Shown: positions 17,835-28,569, counted from the first letter of the stretch. The stretch is 64,000 nucleotides of DNA from Arcanobacterium phocae (GCF_900105865.1 NZ_LT629804.1:620001-684000), one strand, 5' to 3'. Made by a program: numbers and translations. Notes: generated by a model not told the origin, from the sequence alone.

Positions 17835-20800
17835 GAAATACCCCCGCGTGTGCGGGGAAGAGTTAAGCCAATACCTTTTGTTACTGCTCGTACAGGAAAT
17901 ACCCCCGCGTGTGCGGGGAAGAGCTGTCATAACATAGGCTACAATCACCATGAATGGAAATACCCCCGCGTGTGCGGGGAAGAGTCGAGACAGCGTGTAA
18001 ACAGTTATCTCTCGATGGAAATACCCCCGCGTGTGCGGGGAAGAGATTTTTAAGCAGCATGCCGGCGTCGTTCACAAGGAAATACCCCCGCGTGTGCGGG
18101 GAAGAGACCCATACGGGCAAAACAACTGCTCATTCCACGGAAATACCCCCGCGTGTGCGGGGAAGAGCGTTGGTGATCCAAGTGAAAGTAATTTCTGCGC
18201 CGAATACCCCCGCGTGTGCGGGGAAGAGGCGATTCTTTTGGCTAATGGCGGTTCGGTTGAGGAAATACCCCCGCGTGTGCGGGGAAGAGCCTTGATTCAC
18301 CGCAGAGCCAAGGCCGCGTAGTGAAATACCCCCGCGTGTGCGGGGAAGAGTCTTTGGCAGCGTTGAAAGCGCCAGTTAATTTGGAAATACCCCCGCGTGT
18401 GCGGGGAAGAGCCCGTAAAACGCAGCGTAACCTTAATGCGCTTGGAAATACCCCCGCGTGTGCGGGGAAGAGCAACTCCAGCCGGTTCTTCCAATCGCGC
18501 GGCCTGGAAATACCCCCGCGTGTGCGGGGAAGAGGCGAAAGTTGAGCAGGACGCGCCGAAAGTCCTGGAAATACCCCCGCGTGTGCGGGGAAGAGCCGGA
18601 CTAAGACACATGGGACAGAGGATCGTCGGAAATACCCCCGCGTGTGCGGGGAAGAGCCTTGATTCACCGCAGAGCCAAGGCCGCGTAGTGAAATACCCCC
18701 GCGTGTGCGGGGAAGAGCCTCTCTCTTTAAAGGTGTTTGGGAAAGCCACGAAATACCCCCGCGTGTGCGGGGAAGAGTCTTTGGCAGCGTTGAAAGCGCC
18801 AGTTAATTTGGAAATACCCCCGCGTGTGCGGGGAAGAGCCCGTAAAACGCAGCGTAACCTTAATGCGCTTGGAAATACCCCCGCGTGTGCGGGGAAGAGT
18901 AAACTGCGCGATCCCTAACGCCATGTGCTGCGGAAATACCCCCGCGTGTGCGGGGAAGAGCCAGAACGGAATCTAATATCTTTAGAAATGATGGAAATAC
19001 CCCCGCGTGTGCGGGGAAGAGCTTAAAAATAGCGTCCAACCGTTCTAACTCAACGAAATACCCCCGCGTGTGCGGGGAAGAGAAATCAGAAGCTTTCTCC
19101 AAAGGACGATCCACGGAAATACCCCCGCGTGTGCGGGGAAGAGGATCTTTGAGCGTTGGTGCTGGAATATCGTTTGGAAATACCCCCGCGTGTGCGGGGA
19201 AGAGTTGTGACCGTCGCGTCCGACGGTAAAGTGTTTGGAAATACCCCCGCGTGTGCGGGGAAGAGCACTCAAAGACGCGCAAGAGTTCAAGCATCTCGGA
19301 AATACCCCCGCGTGTGCGGGGAAGAGTTGCTCGTGAATACTACTCGCAGTATGCAGGTGGAAATACCCCCGCGTGTGCGGGGAAGAGCGGCGAGCTTTCC
19401 AGATTTAACAGGGATGAGCGGAAATACCCCCGCGTGTGCGGGGAAGAGCTGCGGGGTGCTAGCCTGCGGGGTGCTGTCCTGGAAATACCCCCGCGTGTGC
19501 GGGGAAGAGGTCGCGTGCGACTAGGACCTCGGTCTGCAACCGGAAATACCCCCGCGTGTGCGGGGAAGAGCGTAAAAGAAACATCACACAAGGGGAACTT
19601 ATGGAAATACCCCCGCGTGTGCGGGGAAGAGCGTAAAAGAAACATCGCACAAGGGGAACTTATGGAAATACCCCCGCGTGTGCGGGGAAGAGCGCCGGTC
19701 AAATCATCACCACGATTCTAAGCGAGAAATACCCCCGCGTGTGCGGGGAAGAGGCGGTAGCAATGATTTGCGTTTCTGGATGTCCGGAAATACCCCCGCG
19801 TGTGCGGGGAAGAGGAAAGGTGTATTAGCTGGAGTAGCTTCAAAAGAAATACCCCCGCGTGTGCGGGGAAGAGCCTAATTCAGAGGTGAAGAAATGATCA
19901 CAGTTGGAAATACCCCCGCGTGTGCGGGGAAGAGACCAGCGTCCAACCCGCCAAGTCTTCTATAAGGGAAATACCCCCGCGTGTGCGGGGAAGAGGCGTG
20001 GAATCCAGACGGGACAACCGCGCGTATGGAAATACCCCCGCGTGTGCGGGGAAGAGAGACTAAATCAGTGGGCAATCGAAAACTTATCAGGAAATACCCC
20101 CGCGTGTGCGGGGAAGAGATAAGGTCACATCGGGACCATTCCCTTTCGTTGGAAATACCCCCGCGTGTGCGGGGAAGAGTATCTGGCGTTCGCGCACTTA
20201 TCTACACTGGCGGAAATACCCCCGCGTGTGCGGGGAAGAGGTGAAGATGTTGTTTTTACTCGATAAATAAACGGAAATACCCCCGCGTGTGCGGGGAAGA
20301 GAGTGCCGGTAAGTTTGTGCATATACTTCTCTTGGAAATACCCCCGCGTGTGCGGGGAAGAGCTCGGGCTTCGCTCGAAAAGATTATTTCTAGCGGAAAT
20401 ACCCCCGCGTGTGCGGGGAAGAGCCAGGGAAACGCGCGACGTGCATTTCACACATGGAAATACCCCCGCGTGTGCGGGGAAGAGGGTTTGCCAGCAGTCA
20501 AGCCAGATCTTGATAAGGAAATACCCCCGCGTGTGCGGGGAAGAGTGGATCCATATTTGCCGGAAAGAAAATTTATCGGAAATACCCCCGCGTGTGCGGG
20601 GAAGAGCAAACCGAATCTATTGCGCTTTGGCTTTGGCAGGAAATACCCCCGCGTGTGCGGGGAAGAGTGAGGGTTAAGATCGGCTCACGTTGTGTACCGG
20701 GAAATACCCCCGCGTGTGCGGGGAAGAGCTCATAGTCCAAATAGCTAAGCGAGCCAAGGCGGAAATACCCCCGCGTGTGCGGGGAAGAGAATAAAGCAAT

Positions 20801-23800
20801 CGAACACCCGACCACATATTCGGAAATACCCCCGCGTGTGCGGGGAAGAGTGTACCGATTGTTGCTAGATTCTCCATTACTTAGAAATACCCCCGCGTGT
20901 GCGGGGAAGAGCGCTGCCGAGGAAAACGCCGCTAATGATTCCAGGAAATACCCCAGCGTGTGCGGGGAAGAGGTAAGATCTCCGAGTAGACGACCCAATG
21001 CCCGGGAAATACCCCCGCGTGTGCGGGGAAGAGCCTGTTTAAGGGCTCCAGTAACTAATATAGGTGGAAATACCCCCGCGTGTGCGGGGAAGAGACGGTG
21101 CGGATACTTGCCTGCACGGTAGGTGTGGAAATACCCCCGCGTGTGCGGGGAAGAGTTGCTATTACACTAGCTTTATACGGATTAGAAGGAAATACCCCCG
21201 CGTGTGCGGGGAAGAGTGGCTAACTTCCTTGCTATTGTCGGTGTGGTTGGAAATACCCCCGCGTGTGCGGGGAAGAGTTGTCTTGGGGTGGCTCTTTCCA
21301 TATCTGGACGGAAATACCCCCGCGTGTGCGGGGAAGAGCAAACGCTGGCGCTTCATCAGGCTTCTCCGGAGGAAATACCCCCGCGTGTGCGGGGAAGAGC
21401 GCCAACGCCGAAATAACACCATTCTTAAAAGTGGAAATACCCCCGCGTGTGCGGGGAAGAGTACGCGGCTACTAGGATTCCAGCCGTAAAATTGGAAATA
21501 CCCCCGCGTGTGCGGGGAAGAGGACGCCAATCTTTGAATAACGCATAGATCCGCGGAAATACCCCCGCGTGTGCGGGGAAGAGTAGATGGAATACGAAAA
21601 ACTAACCGGGCTAGAGGAAATACCCCCGCGTGTGCGGGGAAGAGCTAAAACGGCAGTGCCGGTTAAGTGCCGGTTGGGAAATACCCCCGCGTGTGCGGGG
21701 AAGAGGTGTGTTACCGGACCAACACTCAAATCTCTACGGAAATACCCCCGCGTGTGCGGGGAAGAGCTGATGCGGTTAGGATCACCGAGGATGCGTCGGG
21801 AAATACCCCCGCGTGTGCGGGGAAGAGCTGCGCTAGTATCTTCCCTTGTAGGTGTAAGTGGAAATACCCCCGCGTGTGCGGGGAAGAGGTTAGCATTTTA
21901 CGTTTGCCGTTTTTATCGTAGGAAATACCCCCGCGTGTGCGGGGAAGAGACATTAGCCTCGCCGAAAATCTCCTTCAACACGGAAATACCCCCGCGTGTG
22001 CGGGGAAGAGTCTAGGTAAATGCTGATTCCGCGCTTAATATCGGAAATACCCCCGCGTGTGCGGGGAAGAGTGTGTACCTGTGTGTGTACCGGCTTTTGT
22101 ATCGGAAATACCCCCGCGTGTGCGGGGAAGAGGCGTAACCAGTCTGGGTATCCGATCAATGAGCGGAAATACCCCCGCGTGTGCGGGGAAGAGTCATACG
22201 ATCGGTAAGCGCAGCGTACTGTGCCGGAAATACCCCCGCGTGTGCGGGGAAGAGTCATACGATCGGTAAGCGCAGCGTACTGTGCCGGAAATACCCCCGC
22301 GTGTGCGGGGAAGAGTAGTCGCACCGATAATCGTCGCACCAGTGATAGGAAATACCCCCGCGTGTGCGGGGAAGAGGAGATCGCGGATGGCGTATTTGAC
22401 GATTTCGAGGAAATACCCCCGCGTGTGCGGGGAAGAGTGTTTTTAAGATTGAAACTCGAAATCTTGGCGGGAAATACCCCCGCGTGTGCGGGGAAGAGCT
22501 AAATCTTCAACAGTCGCGTAAACAGTCATCGGAAATACCCCCGCGTGTGCGGGGAAGAGTCACCGATTCGGTAAAAGCGCAAGAAATCAGCGGAAATACC
22601 CCCGCGTGTGCGGGGAAGAGAGCGCTAGTGCGGCTTGTTGCGGTACTACTCCGGAAATACCCCCGCGTGTGCGGGGAAGAGCGGCAAAGACTGGCAAGAA
22701 ATCAAAAACGGACGGAAATACCCCCGCGTGTGCGGGGAAGAGTACCCAACGGGTGTCGATTTCGCCGAATGCGAGGAAATACCCCCGCGTGTGCGGGGAA
22801 GAGTTAGACGAATCAGTAGCCCTGATCCGATACCTGGAAATACCCCCGCGTGTGCGGGGAAGAGATCAACGTCCAGATCAACTAGGCTAATGAGTTGGAA
22901 ATACCCCCGCGTGTGCGGGGAAGAGATTCGCGAGCGCGTCTACTTCGTCGCTGGTTAGGAAATACCCCCGCGTGTGCGGGGAAGAGCTTCTATTTTTCCT
23001 TGGCTTCCCAATAAAAAGTGAAATACCCCCGCGTGTGCGGGGAAGAGACGTCGTCTAAGTTCGTTTCGTCCTTGAATACGGAAATACCCCCGCGTGTGCG
23101 GGGAAGAGTGCGATAGTCTCCGCCTAATATGCGGATTTCTGGAAATACCCCCGCGTGTGCGGGGAAGAGCGCCTATTATTATGGCGATTGTTTCAGTGGT
23201 TGGAAATACCCCCGCGTGTGCGGGGAAGAGACGGCCGCTACAGACTGATCCAAATAGAATTAGGAAATACCCCCGCGTGTGCGGGGAAGAGCTGTGGTTA
23301 CGCGCCAGCGCCCGGCTGGGTCGGAAATACCCCCGCGTGTGCGGGGAAGAGACTCCGACGCCATAAGCCCGTGGGGAGCCGCCGGAAATACCCCCGCGTG
23401 TGCGGGGAAGAGCTAAGATTTCACTTACAACCGGTAGGACTAAGGGAAATACCCCCGCGTGTGCGGGGAAGAGTAGCAGCCGTTGCTATGGGCGGCGTAT
23501 ATGTAGGAAATACCCCCGCGTGTGCGGGGAAGAGAGATCTTGGCACGGGCTTCCACCCGCAATGATGGAAATACCCCCGCGTGTGCGGGGAAGAGTTTTG
23601 AAAGACGGTGCGCTGCGCAGCGTGTCAGGAAATACCCCCGCGTGTGCGGGGAAGAGGTACACGGGGGGGCAAACGGCAACCCGCTAAGGGAAATACCCCC
23701 GCGTGTGCGGGGAAGAGCGGCAGCGATTGTTATCGCGATTGCGAACCTAGGAAATACCCCCGCGTGTGCGGGGAAGAGCTTCAGCACTACGATTAACAAA

Positions 23801-23900
23801 CGATGCACGAGGAAATACCCCCGCGTGTGCGGGGAAGAGGCGGTAATGCAGATATCGGGAAATACACGCTAGGAAATACCCCCGCGTGTGCGGGGAAGAG
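17835..23900 (-). CRISPR. Type I-E CRISPR array, about 100 repeats and 99 spacers
   Basis: A 28-nt core repeat recurs every 61 bp from 17835 to 23873. The spacing arithmetic (6038 bp = 98 x 61 + 60) gives 99 intervals, with one spacer a base shorter (between 23264 and 23324). On the minus strand the repeat begins CTCTTCCCCGCACACG and ends GCGGGGGTATTTC plus a variable 29th base that is mostly C, the orientation normal for type I-E crRNA. So transcription runs right to left, the leader end is at 23900 next to cas2, and the oldest spacers are near 17.8 kb. Internal variants: the repeat near 20944 has one substitution and the one at about 18201 is altered at its edge. Duplicated spacers occur at 18290-18870, 19570-19662 and 22190-22282. 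Confidence 0.98.
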
Positions 23901-23920
23901 ACTAACGAAACCCTTTATTT

Positions 23921-24235
23921 TCAACGATTTCGAATTTTGGATTTTCCACGTCCGGGACGCATAGCTATAACGGTCAGGCCGTCCAGGTCCAATACTTTTC
24001 GTGAATTTTTTCCTGCAGTGAGCATCGAGAATCCTTGTTCTTGTCGCGGGTCGTTATAAATCATAGTAGAAGTTCCTTCGTCGAGCGTAGTGCTCACACG
24101 TTCCCACAAGCGTTCACGAACGTTTCGTGAAATATTTCCAACGTAAACACCACTTTCAACCTCAGTGAGGAATCGGGTCACGTACCCATGAAGATGCTCG
24201 GGAACTGCGGATATTGTTAAGACTGCAAACATCAT
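23921..24235 (-). CDS. cas2: CRISPR adaptation protein Cas2 (type I-E)
   Basis: 104-residue Cas2e, the scaffold of the Cas1-Cas2 integrase that inserts new spacers at the leader end. The sequence MMFAVLTISAVPEHLHGYVTRFL with a following GVYVGNISRNVRERLW is characteristic of the type I-E subfamily. The start overlaps the cas1 stop as ATGA, so it is the last gene of the leftward cas6e-cas3-cas1-cas2 operon. The stop lies only 20 bp from the first repeat of the array. The 3' part of the coding sequence also contains a candidate promoter for the array, which would make this a dual-function segment. Confidence 0.95.
   Translation of the reverse strand: MMFAVLTISAVPEHLHGYVTRFLTEVESGVYVGNISRNVRERLWERVSTTLDEGTSTMIYNDPRQEQGFSMLTAGKNSRKVLDLDGLTVIAMRPGRGKSKIRNR
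23964..23992 (-). promoter_or_regulatory. Candidate array promoter inside cas2
   Basis: On the minus strand, TTGGAC (23992-23987), 17 bases, then TATAGC (23969-23964) make a sigma70-like promoter. Transcription would begin near 23957, about 55 bases before the first repeat. This is a sequence match only. Confidence 0.4.
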
Positions 24236-25185
24236 TCATCGTCTTTTCCATATTGGACATGCCCAGAAACTTCACCGTGATCGTTGATCAAACGGTCATC
24301 ATCACGGTTTGGCAGGTGCGGCTCTAGAATTTCCATGAGCGTTCCAAGCATATCTTCCAATATATGCTTGTTGTGAATTTGCCTCCGTAAATCGCGTCTA
24401 ATTTCGCTGATAGGATCCTCATCGTGTGCATGGCTAAAAACGAGAGGCAAAACGATACGCGCTTTATATAAGTCTGCTAGGTCAAACAGTAGTGCGCGAA
24501 TGTCTCCACGATGAATAATTCCTAAAGCAGGATTAACCCCTATCGCTGCACACACTGTGGCTGCTACACCGTACATAATGGAATTTGCAACATTAAGGCC
24601 AGTATTTATTGGGTCAGCGGCGGCGGTGTCCCTTTTAAAGCCTTTAATCTTGGCTTTTTTAGCTAAATCGCGGTAAGTGGTGCGCATGATGCGCCCTTCA
24701 ATACCGCGCATTACTTTGATCGAAGCGTCCCTGACCTGTCCAGCGCCGAATTGTTTCGAATAGAGCTTAATAGCAGCAACTTTTTGCGCGTCAAGGGAAG
24801 ATATTAAACGGGCCTGCGCTATCGCCCATTTTGCAGAAGACGATAAAGGGGTTGCATGTGCATAGGCATTGACGCCGCCACCTCCTGAAAAGGCGACAGT
24901 GCATCCTGAACGAGCGCATGACGTTATTGCAGCATTAGAGATACTAGTCCCAGGTCCAAGGCATAGAACTCCTAGTCCGGCAACAGGGAGTTGGATTCGA
25001 GTTACGGTTGCTTCGGAGTCTGGGTTATCGTCGTCGTCAGTTGCGTCTTGAATGGCGACGACGCCGGTGCGATCTTGTCGTACGAGGCAATACTCCAGAT
25101 ATAAAAACGATATTCTGTCTTCAATTCGCACCTGATGGTTTGCGGGTATTGTACTGAACGCGAGTGCTTCTTGGGAATAACTCAT
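24232..25185 (-). CDS. cas1: CRISPR integrase Cas1 (type I-E)
   Basis: 317-residue Cas1e, the metal-dependent integrase that catalyses spacer insertion together with Cas2. An N-terminal beta domain starts MSYSQEALAFSTIPANHQVRIEDR. The helical C-terminal domain has the conserved Glu in MRGIEGRIMRTTYRDLA, the His in LGIIHRGDIRALLFDLAD and the following Asp, which together form the metal site. The frame is open to 25269, but ATG 25185 is preferred because it starts at the conserved strand and lies 4 bp after the cas3 stop. The stop overlaps the cas2 start by 4 nt. Confidence 0.95.
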   Translation of the reverse strand: MSYSQEALAFSTIPANHQVRIEDRISFLYLEYCLVRQDRTGVVAIQDATDDDDNPDSEATVTRIQLPVAGLGVLCLGPGTSISNAAITSCARSGCTVAFSGGGGVNAYAHATPLSSSAKWAIAQARLISSLDAQKVAAIKLYSKQFGAGQVRDASIKVMRGIEGRIMRTTYRDLAKKAKIKGFKRDTAAADPINTGLNVANSIMYGVAATVCAAIGVNPALGIIHRGDIRALLFDLADLYKARIVLPLVFSHAHDEDPISEIRRDLRRQIHNKHILEDMLGTLMEILEPHLPNRDDDRLINDHGEVSGHVQYGKDDE

Positions 25186-25189
25186 AGTG

Positions 25190-27841
25190 TCACGAATTCT
25201 GTAGTAGGCCAGTAAAACCGATGGAAGAGTCGTAGAACTGGTCGGCGTTGGGAACGAAATAGTAACCACTCAAAAGTGTACGGGATTCAGTTAATGGGAT
25301 GGCGCCAAGTTCTTCGAGAAAATCTTCCTTCACATGCGGGTTACTCTCCGAATTGCGGGGAATTGAAAGTGGCATGGAAGCGCGTAAAGCCTCACGAAGG
25401 TTTTCTTTATCTTGTGAAGATAAGGCGAGAAGGTCCTCCACCGTTCCAGGCCAAGCACCTGGAATCATAGATTCTGAGCTACCCAGAATAAACCGACCAT
25501 TAGACCCTTTGTCGATAAGCCGTGTTGTTGATTCGTCCGCCGGGTTATTCGTGGTGAGTGCAACGAAATTCCCAACGATAGAGCGCTCTGTTAAGGCGTC
25601 TGTTATCCGGGCGCGGTTAGATTCTGCACGCATCGCCTTCAAAACTCCTTCAGTAACAGCCTCCATGTCAAAATCGGTGAGTGCGTTCTCAAATTTAACG
25701 TGAGCAGAGTCAATAAACTCTTGTGCATCGTCTGGAATCACAAGTTGGGAGTGTTGATCAAGCCACTCATGGGTGTGTTTAATCTCCGCAGCTAAATATG
25801 GACGGTAGGGCCAGCTTTGGTCAGAATCAAACCAAGTCACAGTGAGTGTTTTCTGGTTTTCTTCAGGGCAACGAGATTCGCGAAGAGGATCATTTCGGCG
25901 CCATTGCCTGCCGGCACGCTGAACGAGTGACGGTGCTGGACAAACTTCGGTATTCAAGAAATCAAGATCAATATCGAGAGAAGCCTCGATCGCCTGTGTT
26001 CCAACAACGGTGATGTTAGTGCCGGTTCCGTGCGGCCCAAGTAAATCAAGGAGTAATTGTGCATTTTGACGACGATGTTCCGCAGTCATTCGTGAATGTA
26101 AAACTACGACAGTCTCGCCGCTTTTAGCGATTTGTCGTGCAGTTTCTTGCGCTCGCGCTACAGTGTTACAAATAATTCCCAGGCGCGCTTGTGGAAACTT
26201 CGCACGTACTTCTTTGTGCCAAAGTACGTGGGAGTCAACGAGGGAATCATATTCTGTTTGACGCAGGTCAATTGCCATAGCTGCAGTGAGAGACTCAACT
26301 GGAATTGAGGCAGTTTTATTTTTGGTAACGACGTCGATCGATGGGAAAACTGGTGGCTCAAGTTCTTTTTCTACTTGAGAATATGCGGAAATGAGTTGCT
26401 GACGTTGTTCACTGGGCATCGTGGCAGTTAGGAATGTTACTCGAGTCCGAGTTTTTGCTAACCACGGCAGTAGCTCCTCCAATAACTTGGTTTGGTAAAC
26501 ATCGAGGGTATGAACTTCGTCGATAACAATATGTGCATTAGCTAGCGCTAGAAGTCTGAAATGTATCCACTTCCCAGGTAATGCAGAAGCCAATGCTTGA
26601 TCGATTGTTCCTACACAAACAGGAGCGAAAAGTCGGGCGGCTCCGGCTCGCACAAATGATGACGGATATAGTCCACTGGGTTGATCGGTCTGGTTTTCAT
26701 GTGAAACGTATTGTGCTTCGTCGTCGTAGAGTGAAAGCGGCTGCTGGTAAAAATCTTCCACGGAAGCTAAGCCGTGGGCTAGTGCTGCTACGTTGCTTGT
26801 GTCTCGATAAGCATGTTGGACTCGGCGCATAATAGCGTTAGACGTAGCTTGAGTGGGTAGCAAGAAAATGAGACGTTCAGGTCGGGTAGAATGACGCAAC
26901 AATGCTGCTTCAGTTTTACCGCTACCAGTAGTAGCCATCAATGACCATAACCCTTCTCGAGCATTGAGGGCTTCTTGCTGAATCGGGCGTGGGTCATAAT
27001 CACCTAAAATTGCATGCTTAGCCGCCTCTTCGTCCTTCCATGGAGAATAAACACCCACTGTGGCACGAACCCGTGATACTGCTTCTTTTTCGCGTTCGAT
27101 TATCCAACGTGCTGGATTTTCAAGTATGTCAGGGGAGCTCTCAAGCAAAGCAAATCCGCCGTCAACGAATGGTTCTCCAGAAGCGATCCGATCAGCTAAA
27201 ACAATTAGCCCGGAAAGAAACAACGTCAAAGTTGAATCTAGCTTTTCTGGAATATCTTCGCGACCGAGGTCGCAGGATTTCAATACACCGTCCGTTAAGT
27301 CGTTCTGGGCGGCAGACCAGCCGCCGTATTCTAGTTCTTCGAGGAGTTCTTTGGTATCCGATGCGGAAATTATAGTAGTGAACTTTCCGTGATGGCCGCC
27401 GAGAGTTAAATGGAGCCATGCTCTCTTAGCTAGTTGGCGTGAAGACGGCAGGATTGGTTGACTAGCGTACGCAGATAGTTGTTCATGTCGGCGAGCTTGC
27501 GGATTTGACCGTTCTAAAGCTATTGAATCGTTTGAAAGGCTGGAGTAGCTACCAGATTCCTGTATGTTTTTTCGAATCTTTTCCCAGCGTTGTGCTTTAT
27601 CTGCTGGACGTTGCTGAAATAGTGGAATGGCTTTACCAACATCATGGAGTCCCGCAACGCATTGGACGATGGATTTAGCTTTGTCTCCAAGATTTTCACG
27701 GAATAGTTCGCGTAATCCTTCGCGGAGCCACTGGTCATAGAGAACACCAGCAATCGTTGTGGTGTCAAGTAAATGAGCAAGTAATGGATATGTTTTATCA
27801 AATCCGTCTTGTTTTGCCCACAGTTCAGATCGTGTGTTCAT
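25190..27841 (-). CDS. cas3: CRISPR helicase-nuclease Cas3 (type I-E)
   Basis: 883-residue fused HD nuclease/superfamily 2 helicase, recruited by target-bound Cascade to unwind and degrade DNA. HD domain, about residues 1-270: LLAHLLDTTT, GLHDVGKAIPLFQ and a later HEQLSAYA histidine. Helicase, about 270-800: Walker A MATTGSGKTEAAL, DEVH box IDEVHTLDVYQ, motif III LTATMPSE and motif VI QRAGRQWRR. The C-terminal domain is short. The start at 27841 overlaps the cas6e stop as ATGA, against an in-frame ATG ten codons earlier. Cas3 is thus translated in the leftward operon together with the adaptation genes, apart from four of the five Cascade genes. Confidence 0.96.
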   Translation of the reverse strand: MNTRSELWAKQDGFDKTYPLLAHLLDTTTIAGVLYDQWLREGLRELFRENLGDKAKSIVQCVAGLHDVGKAIPLFQQRPADKAQRWEKIRKNIQESGSYSSLSNDSIALERSNPQARRHEQLSAYASQPILPSSRQLAKRAWLHLTLGGHHGKFTTIISASDTKELLEELEYGGWSAAQNDLTDGVLKSCDLGREDIPEKLDSTLTLFLSGLIVLADRIASGEPFVDGGFALLESSPDILENPARWIIEREKEAVSRVRATVGVYSPWKDEEAAKHAILGDYDPRPIQQEALNAREGLWSLMATTGSGKTEAALLRHSTRPERLIFLLPTQATSNAIMRRVQHAYRDTSNVAALAHGLASVEDFYQQPLSLYDDEAQYVSHENQTDQPSGLYPSSFVRAGAARLFAPVCVGTIDQALASALPGKWIHFRLLALANAHIVIDEVHTLDVYQTKLLEELLPWLAKTRTRVTFLTATMPSEQRQQLISAYSQVEKELEPPVFPSIDVVTKNKTASIPVESLTAAMAIDLRQTEYDSLVDSHVLWHKEVRAKFPQARLGIICNTVARAQETARQIAKSGETVVVLHSRMTAEHRRQNAQLLLDLLGPHGTGTNITVVGTQAIEASLDIDLDFLNTEVCPAPSLVQRAGRQWRRNDPLRESRCPEENQKTLTVTWFDSDQSWPYRPYLAAEIKHTHEWLDQHSQLVIPDDAQEFIDSAHVKFENALTDFDMEAVTEGVLKAMRAESNRARITDALTERSIVGNFVALTTNNPADESTTRLIDKGSNGRFILGSSESMIPGAWPGTVEDLLALSSQDKENLREALRASMPLSIPRNSESNPHVKEDFLEELGAIPLTESRTLLSGYYFVPNADQFYDSSIGFTGLLQNS

Positions 27842-28536
27842 GCTAGAGCCTGTACTGTTAATAGGCCACATCCGTACGCTTTGGCTCGGCCAACGCCATG
27901 AAGAATGAGGCTGTTGAGTTCTGTCCCATCTACAACAGTTGCTATCGCGTCTACAGTATCGACTTGGACGATCATAGAACCTGTAGACTTCCCGTTTCGG
28001 TCAACACCCAAGAGTTCACGTTGATGATTGGTTATTGTTACGTCACCGAGGGCTTTTTTGAGTTTGTTCCTCAGCCAAGGAGTCATTGTTTCGTGATTCT
28101 GTGATTTTTCGGAGGCTTTTGGAGAGAAATCGAATGGGATAGGTGCGGCAATAATTTTAGGCTTTGTTAAAGAGGTGCCATCGGTAGTTGTTTTCCGTCG
28201 AATGGCGTTAACTGACAATCTCAACCGAACCGGAGTTGCTGTGGGCAGCACTTCAAGTTTCCGTTCGACTGTGAGTGTTCCGGTAGGGGCATGTGTTGGT
28301 GGAATTTTTGATTGAACTAAAAAGAAGGGAGCTTGGCCAGCGAGGTAATCTGCACGGAAAAGGATAGCGGCATTCTCACGGGGTTGATCTGACTCAATGG
28401 TGTCAAAGAGCGCCATGACTGCACGGTGACGGAATTGTGGATCGGTTTCATCCCAGCCGTGTCGTGGTTTGTTAGCAGCCTTCTGACTAAGCGCAAGATG
28501 AATAGGATACTTTGTCAGATACAGTGACTCGACCAT
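27838..28536 (-). CDS. cas6e: CRISPR RNA endoribonuclease Cas6e (Cse3/CasE)
   Basis: 232-residue pre-crRNA endonuclease that cuts at the base of the repeat hairpin and stays bound to the 3' end of crRNA within Cascade. Two ferredoxin-like folds are expected. The C-terminal glycine-rich loop GVGRAKAYGCGLL is clear, and an N-terminal His in LTKYPIHLALSQKAAN or the RHGW segment is a candidate catalytic residue. AAGGGG lies 5 nt before the ATG. It is the first gene of the leftward operon and diverges from cas8e across the 248-bp gap that holds the pseudo-repeat locus. Finding cas6e separated from cas5e is not the usual type I-E order. Confidence 0.94.
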   Translation of the reverse strand: MVESLYLTKYPIHLALSQKAANKPRHGWDETDPQFRHRAVMALFDTIESDQPRENAAILFRADYLAGQAPFFLVQSKIPPTHAPTGTLTVERKLEVLPTATPVRLRLSVNAIRRKTTTDGTSLTKPKIIAAPIPFDFSPKASEKSQNHETMTPWLRNKLKKALGDVTITNHQRELLGVDRNGKSTGSMIVQVDTVDAIATVVDGTELNSLILHGVGRAKAYGCGLLTVQALA

Positions 28537-28556
28537 GTCCGCCCCTTAAGTGTAGA

Positions 28557-28565
28557 TGCTATTAT
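28557..28565 (+). promoter_or_regulatory. Extended -10 promoter for the crRNA-like RNA
   Basis: TGCTATTAT fits an extended -10 element (TGN plus TATTAT). The start site would fall at about 28571-28573, at the beginning of the first pseudo-repeat. No convincing -35 is seen, as is common with extended -10 promoters. Confidence 0.4.
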
Positions 28566-28569
28566 TATC

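Noticed and set aside
17850..23872. Dozens of open frames of 60-170 codons on both strands with repeating EIPPRVRGR, NTPACAGKS and SSPHTRGYF
   Set aside because: They are translations of the CRISPR repeat, which lacks stop codons in several frames; the 61-bp period rotates the frame at every unit.
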